Part shown: in pieces, positions 1-11,092 of the stretch
Layout: each line of letters begins with the position of its first letter
Numbering within the stretch: the first letter of the stretch is position 1
DNA from: Papaver somniferum
Lineage: Eukaryota > Streptophyta > Magnoliopsida > Ranunculales > Papaveraceae
Direction: 5' to 3'
DNA length: 64,000 nucleotides
Assembly: GCF_003573695.1 (NCBI RefSeq)
Contig: NC_039363.1
Location: 130,059,302 to 130,123,301, forward strand
Position numbers and translations under genes: made by a program
Notes under the pieces: generated by a model
Databases searched by the model: none
What the model was told of the DNA's origin: nothing
What the model saw: only the letters and a program-made list of their open reading frames with translations

Positions 1-91
1 TCTACAAAGATTCTAAAAAAATCTATTACAAAAAAGAAAAAAAATCCAAAAAAAATCAAAGATAGAAAACCAGGGATTAAAAGAATATTAC

Positions 92-676
92 CTCTTCAGG
101 ATGAAGGAAAACAATGTTTCCTAAAACGATAACAGATCCAGAATCATCCAACATCTTTGCAAATTCTAATCCTTGATCATGACTATTAGAACCAGCAACA
201 CAAATATCAACAAATTCTGAATACGTAATACTTTTCTTCTCTATCTGTTTTAAATTAGATTTCAACATTTCTAAATGTGCTAATTTCAACAATTTCTTCG
301 CATCTTTTACTGAAATTCCATCCAGATAATCTAATCCCTTCTTAACCGGAGGTGGTGGTGGAGGAATTAATCCATCTAATCGAATACGATCTTTACCTAT
401 ACTATTAATCGATTTCAATTTCTCAATAAGATTTTCACCAACTGGTAATGATCTTCTCACCGCTTGTTGAGTAGAAGAACTAATTTCTCTCTTCTGAAAA
501 TAATTTCTAAAAGACTTTTCTTCTTCGCCTCCGATTTTTGAATCGGTTAAACATTCATGATTGAATGTTGTTAAAACTGGATTTGAAGGGATATTTAGGT
601 TTCTTTGGATGAAGTTTTTAGAAACTAGGGTTTTTTGGTTGAAGATGCGGCTTGTTAGGGTTCTACGGAACGCCAT
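92..676 (-). CDS. MCU: Mitochondrial calcium uniporter protein, exon 1 (partial gene)
   Basis: This is the first coding exon of a plant MCU-family protein, the pore subunit of the inner-membrane channel that carries calcium into the mitochondrial matrix. The 195 codons start at an ATG at 676. Residues 1 to about 40 are rich in Arg, Ser, Thr and Asn with almost no acidic residues, as in a mitochondrial targeting peptide. A proline run (IPPPPPP) lies at residues 104-110. The stretch SGSVIVLGNIVFLHPEE (about 179-195) matches the conserved end of the plant MCU N-terminal domain. The exon stops at a GAG|GTAATA donor at 92/91, and bases 1-91 are intron. The coiled coils, two membrane helices and the DIME-type selectivity motif must lie in exon 2, left of the window. 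Reading through the donor would add four residues and a stop, which is unlikely to be real. The family is clear; the paralogue number cannot be decided from half a gene. Confidence 0.9.
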
Positions 677-823
677 TGTTGAATGAAAGAGAAGAAAATA
701 AAAAATGGAGAGAGGAAAAGAAATCCTCAGTACTCCTTAGAGAATTACTGTAAAAAACTTAATTTCGTTTGAAACGCATTGAAACGATTGAAGGTTGTTG
801 TTAATGGCGGATTTGTCTTGGTG

Positions 824-831
824 TATTTATA
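824..831 (-). promoter_or_regulatory. TATA box of the calcium uniporter gene
   Basis: On the minus strand this reads TATAAATA and sits about 150 bp upstream of the MCU start codon. Plant transcription usually starts 25-35 bp downstream of a TATA box, so the predicted start is near 790-800 and the 5' leader about 115-125 nt. No other good TATA candidate lies between it and the ATG. Confidence 0.65.
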
Positions 832-1733
832 GGTCTTGAAATGCGATAAAACCGATGGTTATCTCTCAATGTAACGCGAGAAAATATAACGAGTTTTTCA
901 TTCAGAATATTCGATTATTCTTTGATTTTTTAATTAGAGCAGCGAAGATTGTGTGATTTATTGAGAAATTGGTCGAGATATTGAAACGAGAAAATAAATG
1001 GATTGCATCGCTGCGTCATCAAAGTTGTAAGAGACGAAAATGACCTTACAAGTTACTCCCAGGGGATTGGAGAGATGGGGTAGTTTCAGTAAAAGACGGT
1101 GTAATGCTGTTATGATCCAATAAGAGCCATTGAGCACCAAACGGACTCTCCATATACATGCGTCTCTTTAGCATCTCAAGTAAGGAGAAAAAGTCATGCC
1201 CGAGTGTTGTTGACACATCCAATCCAGCTTAATATGTCCTGTAAGTAAAATATGAGAAATATCTGATCTCAAATTAGATGATTATCTGGTTTCAGTGGTT
1301 TGGGTCAAAATATGTGCAATGGAGTTGTGCTATTTCCTCATCAAGTATTGCGGCAACTGGACTTTCCAAGAGCTAATACCCATGTGTGAAAATTGCTACT
1401 AACATTTGTTTTCATTTGATCACTCTGGCCTGGGTCTGGTCCAATTTAATGGTATGCGTTTAAAGCATGGCGCAGTCGGTTCGTGAAGAGAGGATCAAGC
1501 TTGAAGACGCCACGTCAATCTAAGGTCATGTACACACGCAAAATCAACTCACGTTTAAGCCAACCAGAATAATCTAATTATCACAAATTATTCTCATTCT
1601 TTTATTCAAACTCATTGACACATTTTTCTATTTTAATTTCTGAATCTTTTTGGCAAATGTCCTAGTTACTATTTTGCGACAAGACTAATACCGCCATGCG
1701 AATGAATGAGCATGTACCTCTGCATCCTTGGTT
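832..1733. other. Gene-free stretch between the MCU promoter and TE-1
   Basis: About 900 bp with no convincing open frame, repeat or splice pattern. The left part is expected to hold distal promoter sequence of the MCU gene. The small frame at 958-1140 on the minus strand has no recognisable motif and is probably chance. Confidence 0.5.
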
Positions 1734-1770
1734 GATTGGGTTATACCCAGATTAATTGGGGTATACCCAA
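1734..1770. repeat. Left terminal inverted repeat of TE-1
   Basis: It pairs with 5942-5977 and contains two palindromic GGGTATACCC-like cores. Confidence 0.75.
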
Positions 1771-2006
1771 TTTTAAGTGGACCCCTTTTAAGGGTTAAGT
1801 GGGAGACCTAATGGGTGAAGTTACAATAATACCCTTACCCTTTATAATTCTTATTACCCTAATCAGTTTCATTTTTTTCATTTCATCTTCTCCTCTTCTT
1901 CTTCTCCTCCTCAAACACTTTACCGGCTCTCCATCACACCTCCATCAAAACTCGTCGATTAATTCATAGTAACCGTCGATTCGAAAATTCCGATTAATCT
2001 TCAAAC

Positions 2007-3738
2007 ATGGAGCCACCACGACCTAGGGCTAGTCGTATGAAAAACACAAATAGAAAACCCAATGAATCCCTGGAATTGCTTTGTTAGTTCAAAAGAAAGA
2101 GAAGAAAAAGCGGTTGAAGAAGAAGAAATCGAAGCCGCAGAAATTACGCGATTAAGAAAGTAAGGGCCTACTTAAACTCACTCTAGTACTTCAATTTCAT
2201 GTTTGCATGTCAAATTAGGTCAGAAAAATCGAATTTGTGAATTTGCAGTTATTTAGCCGGCAAGGTGTTTGTTCCACGACCTTGCCGACTTTTCATAGTT
2301 AGGGTTAGTCGGCAAGCTATTAGGTTGAAGATCTTGCCGGCTGTTTAGTATATGTAACTGCTCTTATAAGGTCGGCAAGTTATTCAACCTAGGAGCTTGC
2401 CGGCGGTAGTTTTTTTTTCGTCGGTGGGTTGTAATTTTTTACCCTGCCGACAGTTCCAGAAGCTTGGTCGACGCCAGGTATCTTCAACTATTGGACCCCT
2501 TAAATCAGATACATGAGTATTCTTGGGGTATTGCGGTGGTCGCCTACTTGAACAATGATTTGAAAAAAAGGCTTCAAGGGCACTAACTGCGCAAGTCAAT
2601 GCAAATCTATGTCTCTTCAAGGTAATTTTGTTGTCTAAATCATTTATATTTGCAAAATGCTCGTAAGATAAGATTCATACTAAATTTTGTGTTTGCATAG
2701 GTTTGGATATATGAGAACTTCCCTACTTTAGTGAAAGCCAACCCCTACGTCAAAGTGAATGAAAATCTTGAGATTGATAAGCCGAGAGGACAAAGATACA
2801 GTTTTAAGGGTGCTCAGGTAAGGATATGCCGCAGCTGCTTATCAACGTGTGAATCTCCTTGGACAAATTGACTGCGGATGAGGTGATATTTGATCCGTAT
2901 CGAGATGCTAGAAATCAAGGTTTAATCCAAAGGAGAGATGATGTTGCATTCTACTACGATCCCTTGTTGTTCACCCATGGATTTTGAATGTACGATCCAC
3001 ATCGGGTAATGCGACAATTGGGTTACGTCCAAGAAGAACCCCATTTCGACGCTGAGACGTTCTTTAAAGTGGATAGGGAAGGGTGCACCACATCCCAAAA
3101 AAGTATTGAGGTCCGTTACGCTCCAACACCAGGTAGAGAGCATTAGAACGGAAGACGTAACTGTAAAGTCGATACAAGTCTTTTGGACGAGGTGACCAAA
3201 AGTCATGAAGATCATGAGAATTACATGTCGTGTTACTTGGTTTGGGATCGTGCTACTGTGATTAGGGAACAGACTGCTGAACAATTGGCTCGTAAGAGGA
3301 AGATGGCGTCAAAAGACTCAGCAACAAGTCTTAATTTCTTTGTAAGTATTTTAGAGTTGTTCTTACTGTTTTAAGATTACATTATTGAATCATTCTATTA
3401 ATTGTTAGTTGTTTAATTGAAAATAGAAGGAGCATTTGAAGATCCTTGTGAAGATGATGTGTTGCGCGAGAGAAAGAGGAGAGTCTTTGTCGATTGAAGA
3501 GCAAACCAAACACATTGACTATGCTAGCAATGTTGACAATGAGGATGCCTATGAATTCTTCAAGCAAGCTGATGCTGAAGTAAAGAGGAAAGAAAAAGCC
3601 AGGAGGGAAGCACAAGCCAAGATGAATACTGACAAAAAGAGGGGTCATTCCCGTGGTGGTGAATGTAGTAGTAGTGGTGGTGGTGGTGAAAATACTAAAA
3701 GGGGCCGTGGTCATGGTCGTGGTCATGGTGGTGAATAA
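2007..3738 (+). pseudogene. Decayed plant mobile domain (MAIN-like) protein gene inside TE-1
   Basis: Read across stops and introns, this gives the hallmarks of the plant mobile domain family in the right order. YSWGIAVVAYLNNDLKK (about 2515-2565) matches the family SWG.A.LA.LY..L motif. WIYENFPTL (from 2704) matches the W.YE.FP motif. FDPYRDAR (about 2890) matches the PY motif. YDPHRVMRQLGYVQ (about 2990) matches the Y.PERV.RQFG..Q motif, and HENYMSCYLVWDR (about 3215) matches H..Y...W. Plausible introns are 2622-2700 (GT-AG) and about 3341-3427. The final exon encodes a charged coiled segment and a Gly/His/Arg-rich tail ending at 3738. The ATG at 2007 opens only 26 codons before a TAG, and further in-frame stops lie near 2862, 2985 and 3145. 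Plant mobile domain proteins (MAIN, MAIL1) act in transposon silencing, and their relatives are often carried by transposons. This copy cannot be translated whole. Confidence 0.7.
2254..2460. repeat. TE-1 internal array of GCCGGCAAG-type motifs, left block
   Basis: At least six copies of a GTCGGCAAG or GCCGGCAAG core occur in both orientations within about 200 bp, alternating with CTTGCCGAC or CTTGCCGGC. They fall inside the mobile-domain gene, between its basic N-terminal segment and the YSWG exon, probably within an intron. Confidence 0.65.
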
Positions 3739-3944
3739 ATGCATTCCTAATTTATTTCTTTATGTTGCGGTAGACAAATGTTAAGTTTAATGGTTGGACA
3801 AATATTTTTTTTAAGGTTTATGGGACATGTTTTCGTATTTTGGATAAAAAAATGTTGGATTTCTAATTGTTGAATGCATGGTTTGTTTAGCTATGTAAAG
3901 TTTCAATCATTCCACCGGAATGGTTTTGTTAAGTTAGATTGCCG

Positions 3945-4455
3945 AATAAACCAGCGCCGGCAAGGTTGTGAACTGTCAGACTGCCGGCCCTGACAGTAGA
4001 AATGGTGTAGTTACCAGGGTCGGAAAGGTAAGATAATACCTAGCCGGCTGTTTTACAACCGGTATGGTATTATGTTATCTACCATGATGACTATGTGTTA
4101 CAGAAAATACCTTCCCTAAAATCATAATAAGGTCGGCATGGTTATAAATTACGATCTTGCCGACAATATCATAGCCGACACGCTAATGACCAAATACCTT
4201 TCCGACGATTATACAGAAGAAAATGAACTCCTGATGCCTAAAATCATAATAAGGTCGGCATGGTTATGAATTACGATCTTGCCGACTATAGCATAGCCGA
4301 CACGCTAATGACCAAATACCTTTCCGACGGTTATACAGAAGAAAATGAACTCCTGATGCCTAAAATCATAATAAGGTCGGCAGGGTAAGAAAATTACGAC
4401 CCTGCTGGCCAAACTTAGTCGGCATATTGGGGAAACAAAAACCTCGTCGGCGAAT
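3945..4455. repeat. TE-1 internal array of GTCGGCAAGG motifs, central block with 121 bp tandem copies
   Basis: The same GCCGGCAAGG family continues between the two genes. From about 4120 a 121 bp unit (beginning AAAATCATAATAAGGTCGGC) is repeated at about 4241 and again in part at about 4361. Copies contain both orientations of the core and an ACGATCTTGCCGAC segment. Confidence 0.7.
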
Positions 4456-4526
4456 CCAAAATTCAAATTTTTGCAAGTACAATTGCATTGCTTGATTACC
4501 ATAACGGCCAAATTTGGGCACCATCC

Positions 4527-4534
4527 TATAAATA
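4527..4534 (+). promoter_or_regulatory. TATA box of the TE-1 SANT/Myb-like gene
   Basis: TATAAATA lies about 120 bp before the conserved coding region, with a pyrimidine-rich leader after it. The spacing fits a transcription start around 4560. Confidence 0.5.
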
Positions 4535-4569
4535 CACTACTTATCTCTACAAAACAACACACAACTATT

Positions 4570-5160
4570 TACATATACTCTCCAAAGCTCATATCATCAT
4601 ACACTTCATCTAACTCACCCAATAGCTCTCTACATACAACAATTGCATCATTTGATTCAAATAAAGATTTGACCATCACCAAAGTGTGGTACGAGGAAAC
4701 TCGAGTTAAACATCAGTCCTCGGTAAGGGTGGATGCCGTAACATTTTGGGCTAGGGTACACAACAAATTTAGGCAAGAGTTTGGGAATCCTAATGGAAGA
4801 AGTGTTCAACAATTCCATGATAGGCACCTAGTCATAGAAAATGCGATACTTGCTTATTTAGCTCTCCAACCCCCGATTTTCAACGCTACCCACTTCAACT
4901 TGTCCATTGAACAATTTGTAAGTATGTTTGTGGTTTATTTTACGTAATCCATGTTGTTTGATCTTCCTACTAAATACCACTAACAAAGTAAGTTTGTGTT
5001 TTGTTTTTGTAGCATAAAGCCGTGAAAGCGCGCTACTTGGAGAAAAAGGGGGAAGAATTCGCATTCGATGCAAGCTATCAATTCATGGTATCCAAAATCC
5101 CGTAGTATGCCCCAGACTTCATGCAAGCCGGAGATGACTGAGATTCCTCCAACGAAGATT
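4570..5160 (+). pseudogene. SANT/Myb-like protein gene remnant (Harbinger ORF1-like or NAM-associated type)
   Basis: The open stretch up to 4917 encodes a domain shaped like the plant SANT/trihelix proteins related to PIF/Harbinger ORF1: an acidic start, then KVWYEETRVK, then FWARVHNKFRQEF and RSVQQFHDRHLVIE, which corresponds to the family W.RV...F and slQ.Rw..I pattern. A GTAAGT donor at 4918 and a TTGTAG acceptor ending at 5012 define a 95 bp intron in phase 0. Exon 2 gives HKAVKARYLEKKGEEFAFD, like the family region before the final P.W. The frame hits TAG at 5103, where relatives usually have Trp, and two further stops follow, so this is probably a dead copy. There is no in-frame ATG between the TATA box and the domain. 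In Harbinger elements such proteins bind DNA and help bring in the transposase. Confidence 0.6.
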
Positions 5161-5392
5161 GATGGTTTTAGTGTAGGTTTTGTGGGTAGATCTCTATGTA
5201 AACCCTCACGAGACTATAACTCGTCCACTAGGGTCACCTAGGGGTTCAAAGGCTTGATGCACATGCTAAGTGCATTCGTTTTCCCGGAAAAGGAGTTAGA
5301 TTTTATGTTTCAATCAAAATAGTAACCAAAATTGAACGAATAAAGTGAATTACATCTTCCCATACTCTGTTTTCTATTGGGTATAGCTACAG

Positions 5393-5720
5393 GTCGGCAA
5401 GGTTACATTTTAAACAGACGACAATGTTAGAAATTATTAGCATGCCGACTATAAGTCATCCGGCAATGTTAGAAATTATTTGCACGCCGACTACATGATA
5501 ACCGGCATTGTAGGAAATATATACATGCCGACCGTAAGATTGCTGGCCCAAGATAGTCAGCATATTCTTCACTCAAAGACCCTTCCGGCCTAAAAATGGT
5601 CGGTGTTTTCTTCAACCGAGGACCATGCCGGCTAAACTTAGTGGGCACCTTATTTAAACGTCGACCATGTCGGCCAAACTTAGTCGACACCTAATTCAAA
5701 CGTTGACCTTGTCGACCTTT
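5393..5720. repeat. TE-1 right subterminal array of GTCGGCAAGG motifs
   Basis: A third block of the same core and degenerate forms (CATGCCGAC, CATGCCGGC, GTCGACC) lies about 220 bp inside the right inverted repeat. Short motifs repeated in both orientations near element ends are typical transposase-binding arrays, best known in CACTA elements. Confidence 0.6.
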
Positions 5721-5941
5721 CACATTTTCAAAACCAAATTTTTTGATCGAATTCGAACTCAAAAGACAGATAAAAGGTTTAATTTAATGAATTCTTATTT
5801 TCAAAATTTTAAACTAAACTCAATTAGTTAACCTAATTAGAATTTTTAGTGTTAATTAAACAAGGGTATATTAACCATTTAGAAAATATATGGTTAAGGG
5901 GTGGCCTATTTTACTTCTAAATGTCTTAGATTTTGTCTCAT

Positions 5942-5977
5942 TAGGTATACCCCAATTAATCTGGATATATCCCAATC
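5942..5977. repeat. Right terminal inverted repeat of TE-1
   Basis: Its reverse complement matches 1734-1770 with a few substitutions, mostly in the first GGGTATACCC core. Confidence 0.75.
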
Positions 5978-6039
5978 TCGCGAGGTATTTTAATGATATC
6001 CATGCCCAAGCATAGACTACAAAATGTGCATAATGCTTC

Positions 6040-6080
6040 AAAAAAAAAAAAAAAAAAAAGCAAAAACAAAAACAAAAAAA
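6040..6080. repeat. A-rich simple sequence
   Basis: A run of 20 A residues followed by CAAAAACAAAAACAAAAAAA, sitting at the left edge of the first 841 bp unit. It could be an old retroposon tail, but no matching duplication was found. Confidence 0.6.
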
Positions 6081-6921
6081 TGTGCATACATGTGGCAAGT
6101 TGTTGCATATATTTACCACAATTTAGCAATCATCCAGAAATCGCATAAAGAAAAATCGGACTAACTTTCATAAGCAAAAATCGCTAATTACGACTTAAAA
6201 TGATGATACATATTTTGTGTGCAGTATTATCAGGCACGCTAACCAACCGAGACGGCTAATCATCATAAGGGCTAAAGACATAGATATTGGACACTGGATT
6301 TGTTACACTTTGTACACGTGTTCCTTACTTAAGGTTTTGCCTCGTGGTCTTCCTTGCCAAAGTTTTACGTCCGGTACTATTTTTATAATTAATATTTTTC
6401 TACATTCAAATTTTGTCATTTCTTTTTCCGGCTGGGCTTTCAATAAAATAATTAATATAGAATAATGATCTGCATCTAAAGTGATGTATATCCTTAGTTT
6501 TTGTTGGAAAATAACGATAAGATAATCACAATGCTTTCTGTTTTTCAGGTTATTATCGCTTGCTTTTTTTTTTATTTTCGTGACAGAGTTTTAGCAAGGG
6601 AGTGCGCCTATAAGTTTCGCGTCAATCCCAATATTTGTCCCAATAGATTTTCAGGAAATCTCTAAATATGACAACATTATTTGGCATTTAGGAAAAATTA
6701 TTATATACACACAATTTTAATGGATGGTACATTATTATTGAAGTCTTCGGAAAAAATAAATGAATAATATGTTCACACACTAAGACTTGATTTCATTCTA
6801 AGTAAAGATAAATTCATGCAGATATATATTATATCCATGTCCTAAGCATACATTACCAAGCGTACATGAGGTAAGTGGTTGCATCTATTCAGCAGCTCCT
6901 GATCTTCTATCTGTTTTCTCC
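6081..6921. repeat. Direct duplication, unit 1 (841 bp)
   Basis: It begins TGTGCATACATGTGGCAAGT and is repeated from 6922 with scattered substitutions. It holds no gene; the small frame at 6217-6465 is not conserved as a frame in unit 2. Confidence 0.75.
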
Positions 6922-8945
6922 TGTGCATACATGTGGCAAGTTGTTGCATATATTTACCATAATTTAAGGATTATTGAAAAATCGCACAAAGAAAAATTAG
7001 ACTAACTTTCATAAGAAAAAATCGCTAATGACGACTTAAAATGATGATACATAATTTTTGTGCAGTATTATCAGGCACAATAATCAACAGAGATGGCTAA
7101 TCATTATGAGGGATAAAGCCGTTAAAGAAAATTGTGGATTTTTTTTCTTCGAAAAAGAGGCGAACCTCAGAGCATATATTGATAAAGCCGATTTAGAAAA
7201 TCGTAAACCTTACAAAAATTCAAGATCATAAAACAGTCATACAAGTTGTAGTATCTCTCCCAATTCTTGTCTATCAAACATATCCCTTCAGAACTAAAAC
7301 TAGTTTCCGAAATCCTTCTTCACTCTCGCAGAGGTGAGGATAACCACATCTAGGGCCAAACCGATTTTTATTAAAAAAAACAGTATGTGTCGAAGCACAA
7401 GGCAATGACTGGATCAATCCAACCCTTTTTTGATCAAAAGAGAAGATTATATAGATTAAGAAGAATTTACAAAGCATCTACCAGAGGTAGAGAAAAAGAA
7501 AAGAGAAAAAACATCAAAATAAAACAAAAAGGGCATCCCAGTTATTGAGCACAGTGCTAGAGTGGTTCCAATGAGCTGTTCTGCCAGCTGCATTTGCCCA
7601 GGCTAAAACAAGAGACCTCACCACTATACCCAGATCAAATTCCGACCCGATGTTCCTCAGAACATGTAAATTACATGAACTGGAGTTTTTTAAGTTTAAA
7701 TTTCCTAATGAAATCAAGGTAGCAATGACCCAACTAATAACAACGACAGAAAAGTAACCATAATGTCTAAATTTGTAAACAAAGTGTCTCAAGTAGTAGT
7801 AGTTATCTGAATCTGTCTTTAAGTGTCTGTAGCGGAACGAATCGGTCTGACTCGGCTTGGAAGGTCTGTAACAATTGGAGTAATAAATGAATTGGATGAC
7901 GACCTTGATCGAGTTGCTGCTGTCTTTGTTTTCATTGCTAAATCTAAAACAACATGGACTAACATATTAACCATACAAAATAAATCTACAACAAGATATG
8001 ATGAACTCATGTCAACCCCACAAACAAAATAGATTGTAGCATTTCTGGAACAGTTTGGAGTAATTGAAGCCAATGCAAAACTTGATATCGACATAATGTT
8101 TAGCCCAAAGATAAGGTTTCAAGATGATATGATGTCGCTTCTCTGCCGAAGAAAGCAAACAATACCTGCACATACCTTATCATAACAAATAGGATTTGTA
8201 TTTTTTTTAAAATTAAAATCAAAAGTTCGCCGGACAATCCTTTGAGCTTTTCTTCTCATTGTAACAGACCACCAACAACAACCCACATTGCAAGTTCTAA
8301 GAGAAGGATTTCATGAATGCTTAATAATGGTGGATTTGATACACTTTGTACACTTGTTCCTTAGTTAAGGTTTTGGCTCGTGGTCTTCCTTTCCAAAGTT
8401 TTATGTCCGATACTATTTTTATAATTAATGTTTTTCTACGTTCAAGTTTTGTTATTTTTTTCACGGCTAGGCTTTCAATAAAATAATTAATATAGAATGA
8501 TGGTCTGCATCTAAAGTCATATATATCTTTAGATTTTCTTGAAAAATAGCGATAAGATAATCACATTGCTTTCTGTTTTTCATGTTATTGTCGCTCGCGT
8601 TTTTTTCCTGACAGAGTTTTAGCAAAAGAGTATGTTTATGACTGCCATATCAATACCAATTTTTGTCCCAATAGATTTTCAGGAAATCTTTGGATATGAC
8701 AACATGTATTTAGCATCTAGAAAAATTTATTATATACACACAATTTTAATGGATGGTACACTATTATTGAAGTCTTTAGAAGAGAAAATAAATAATATGT
8801 TCACGGGCGAAGACTTGATTTCATTCAAGTAAAGATAAACTCCTGCAGATATATATGATATCCATGTCCCAAGCATATATTATCAAGTGTACATGAGGTA
8901 AGTTGTTTCATCTATTTAGCAGCTCCAGTTCTTCTATCTGTTTTC
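6922..8945. repeat. Direct duplication, unit 2, split by a 1.2 kb insertion
   Basis: 6922-7141 aligns with the first part of unit 1, and 8330-8945 aligns with the rest (for example the TACACTTTGTACAC... block at about 6305 and about 8340). 7142-8329 is foreign. The flank just right of TE-1 (about 5990-6020) also resembles the end of this unit, so a third partial unit probably preceded TE-1. Confidence 0.7.
7142..8329 (-). mobile_element. Retroposon insertion (LINE-like or 5'-truncated), minus strand
   Basis: The insert is bounded by an 8 bp direct repeat GTGGATTT (7134-7141 and 8330-8337). It begins with a T run on the plus strand, that is, a short A tail on the minus strand. Target duplication plus an A tail is the signature of target-primed reverse transcription. 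Minus-strand frames (7274-7477, 7514-7792, 7819-8094) contain no motif I can assign to a reverse transcriptase, so this may be the 3' part of a LINE, a processed transcript or an unknown retroposon. The empty site is visible in unit 1 of the surrounding duplication. Confidence 0.55.
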
Positions 8946-9366
8946 TCCTGTGCCCCCCCATCCTAGCCATTCATTGATGAGAGGTGTCCTCTATCTTGAA
9001 CTTTATAAACAATTGAACAAGGTTAACAAAAACATACTTAGTTAATGGATAATGATTAATAATAATGCAATACGGAGATTGCAGAATTAGGAAAAGAAAA
9101 AAAGATATGCGAAAAGAAGACGTAATAAGACTATGGGAAGTAAAATAAAGCAATAAGGTATGAATTCAATTATTCTGAAACTAAAAAAAATGTATCTTTT
9201 GCTTAACATCATTTTCTTTAATATAGGCTTTAAACTAGTCGATTCAAAAATAAAAATAAGAGTTATAACTAAAGAAAGGAAAAGGCTAACTAAACATAAG
9301 ACTAAAAAACTGTAGGAAAGACCCAAAACATGAAACAATGAATATGAAGTTAACTTGTATTCAACC
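8946..9366. other. Unassigned A/T-rich spacer
   Basis: About 420 bp with no motif or repeat recognised. Minus-strand frames here are low-complexity Phe/Ile/Leu translations of A/T-rich DNA. Confidence 0.4.
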
Positions 9367-11092
9367 TGTTAGAGCACTGCTCGGTCGAACTCGCACGCGT
9401 TTCCATCTCAAGCATGTTTGTCAATGTTAGTGATCAAAACTATAAGTCTTGATTTCTAGTATACTATTAGCTAAGTCTCGGACTAGGATAGAAAGTTTAG
9501 TTGAGCTCAAGACTCCATGGCGATCATCATACAAAGACGAAGAACTACTCAAGGAACTGGTGAAACTTCATCGACTAAAAGGTACGTGGAGACTTGAACT
9601 TATCTATCACTCAAAAGTCTATCTACTATATCTCCTATCTTGAGAAAAAAGTCGTTTTGCTATATAGACTTTGATTATACACATTTTCTATTTCGAGCCA
9701 AGTTTACCTCGCTTATCTATTTCTCGAAATATGTGTTGGTAAGCTTTCGCTTTGGCCAAGTTCATCTTTACTAGTGAGAAAGTCATGTTAAGTTTCAATC
9801 ACTTGAAAATGGCTTTGACGAAAAATGGTTTGTGAACAAAAACTATATAACATTCTCTAAGAATGTTTCAATGATTGAAATGAGAGTTTAGATTATATAA
9901 CCATTGTTGGATATAAGCACTGTGTGGTAACTCATACATGTATAAGTCCATTCCTTGAACCAAAGTATGCGTACTTTGCTGCTCAGGAAAACCGGAACAG
10001 AGTCCGCGAACTTAGTCCGCGTCCTGTCGGAGGTTCTCTTCCCGAAAAAATTTGCTGGAGTTTGTGAACTATTTACAAACTTATTACGGGTACTTAAGTC
10101 CACGTACTTAAGTTGGTTATTTTCTAAAAACGATCATTCTTGAACTTAAACTTATATAAACTAAGGAATGCAAGTTTGCAAACCATGGCTATAAAGTTCA
10201 TGAATCGATTCGAGTGAATCAAATCGTTTTTGTTTCAATTGTGTCCATTATAAAGATATAAGCAGTTGAACAACTCTCTAACCAGTTCATTTGAACTAGT
10301 TGTGGTAAAGAAGAATATGGTTTATATGAAAGTGCTTATATGGCTAACCATTTGGTTAACTACTGTTGAACCAACTAAATGTACATGTTTGGGTACGATT
10401 ACATAAACCTAGATAAACGTGCATTTCATTTGTGTGTAATAAGCTAAGTTTCGATCTAAGGGTTGAAAGATATTAGCTTGAATCTAATCAGGTTTTCATC
10501 TCAATGCTTTGTTACTAAGCTAACATTGATTGCAAACCTTGATTTGAAAGATTATATAAGGAAGAACTCTAGCAACTGGAAAACCTAATCCCCACACCTC
10601 CTGTGTGATACTAGTTGTATTATCTAGAGTCGATTCTCCTTTAACCTTAGGTTTATACCGAGACCCTATAGGTTAAAGACTTGAATACTTCATTGGGATT
10701 GTGAAGCCAAACCGATACTACTTTTCTTGTAGTTGTGTGATCTGATCTTGCTGTTTCTATCGTATTAAGCACAATCGTAAGGATTGGCTTGAGTTTGATT
10801 TCTCCGATAGGCAAGATATAAAAGTAGTCACAAACATCTTCGTCTCATCGTTTGTAATTACACAATATCTAGTTTTGCTATCATACGATTTAGATTATTG
10901 TGAGGTGATTGATAATACTGAGTTGTTCTTCGGGAATATAAGTCTGGTTTATCAATTGGTTCATGTTCACCTTGATTTATCAAAATACGGAACAAAAACT
11001 CGTAGGTATTTCTATGGGAGACAGATTTATCTATTACCGTAGACTTTTCTCTGTGATACAGATTTGTTTATTAAAGTCTTCGACTTTGGGTA
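9367..11092 (+). repeat. Element A 5' LTR, first part
   Basis: It aligns with 26470 to about 28212 along its whole length and breaks at GACTTTGGGTA, where element B enters. It contains the paired motifs GTATGCGTAC, TCCGCGAACTTA and GTACTTAAGT around 9960-10115. Confidence 0.85.

Larger units (their letters stand above)
1734..5977 (+). mobile_element. TE-1: DNA transposon with about 36 bp terminal inverted repeats and two decayed genes
   Basis: The ends are inverted copies of each other: the left end reads GATTGGGTTATACCCAG..., and the reverse complement of the right end reads GATTGGGATATATCCAG.... They agree at about 32 of 36 positions. Between them are a plant-mobile-domain pseudogene (2007-3738), a SANT/Myb-like pseudogene (about 4570-5160) and dense short repeats built on GTCGGCAAG and its complement. 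No transposase is visible, so the element looks non-autonomous, or its transposase has been lost. I found no convincing target-site duplication: the 9 bases outside each end match at only about 4. The superfamily is therefore open; Mutator-like is possible because plant mobile domains occur in that context, and PIF/Harbinger is possible because of the SANT-type gene. Confidence 0.7.

Noticed and set aside
77..91. Extension of the MCU frame to its stop at 77
   Set aside because: A consensus GT donor follows GAG at 92 and the protein breaks off exactly where plant MCU domains continue, so these codons are intron.
1725..5986. 9 bp target duplication around TE-1
   Set aside because: The flanks match at only about 4 of 9 positions; no shorter convincing duplication was found either.
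7514..7792. Minus-strand 92 aa frame as LINE reverse transcriptase or RNase H
   Set aside because: No catalytic motif could be found; only the target duplication and A tail support a retroposon.
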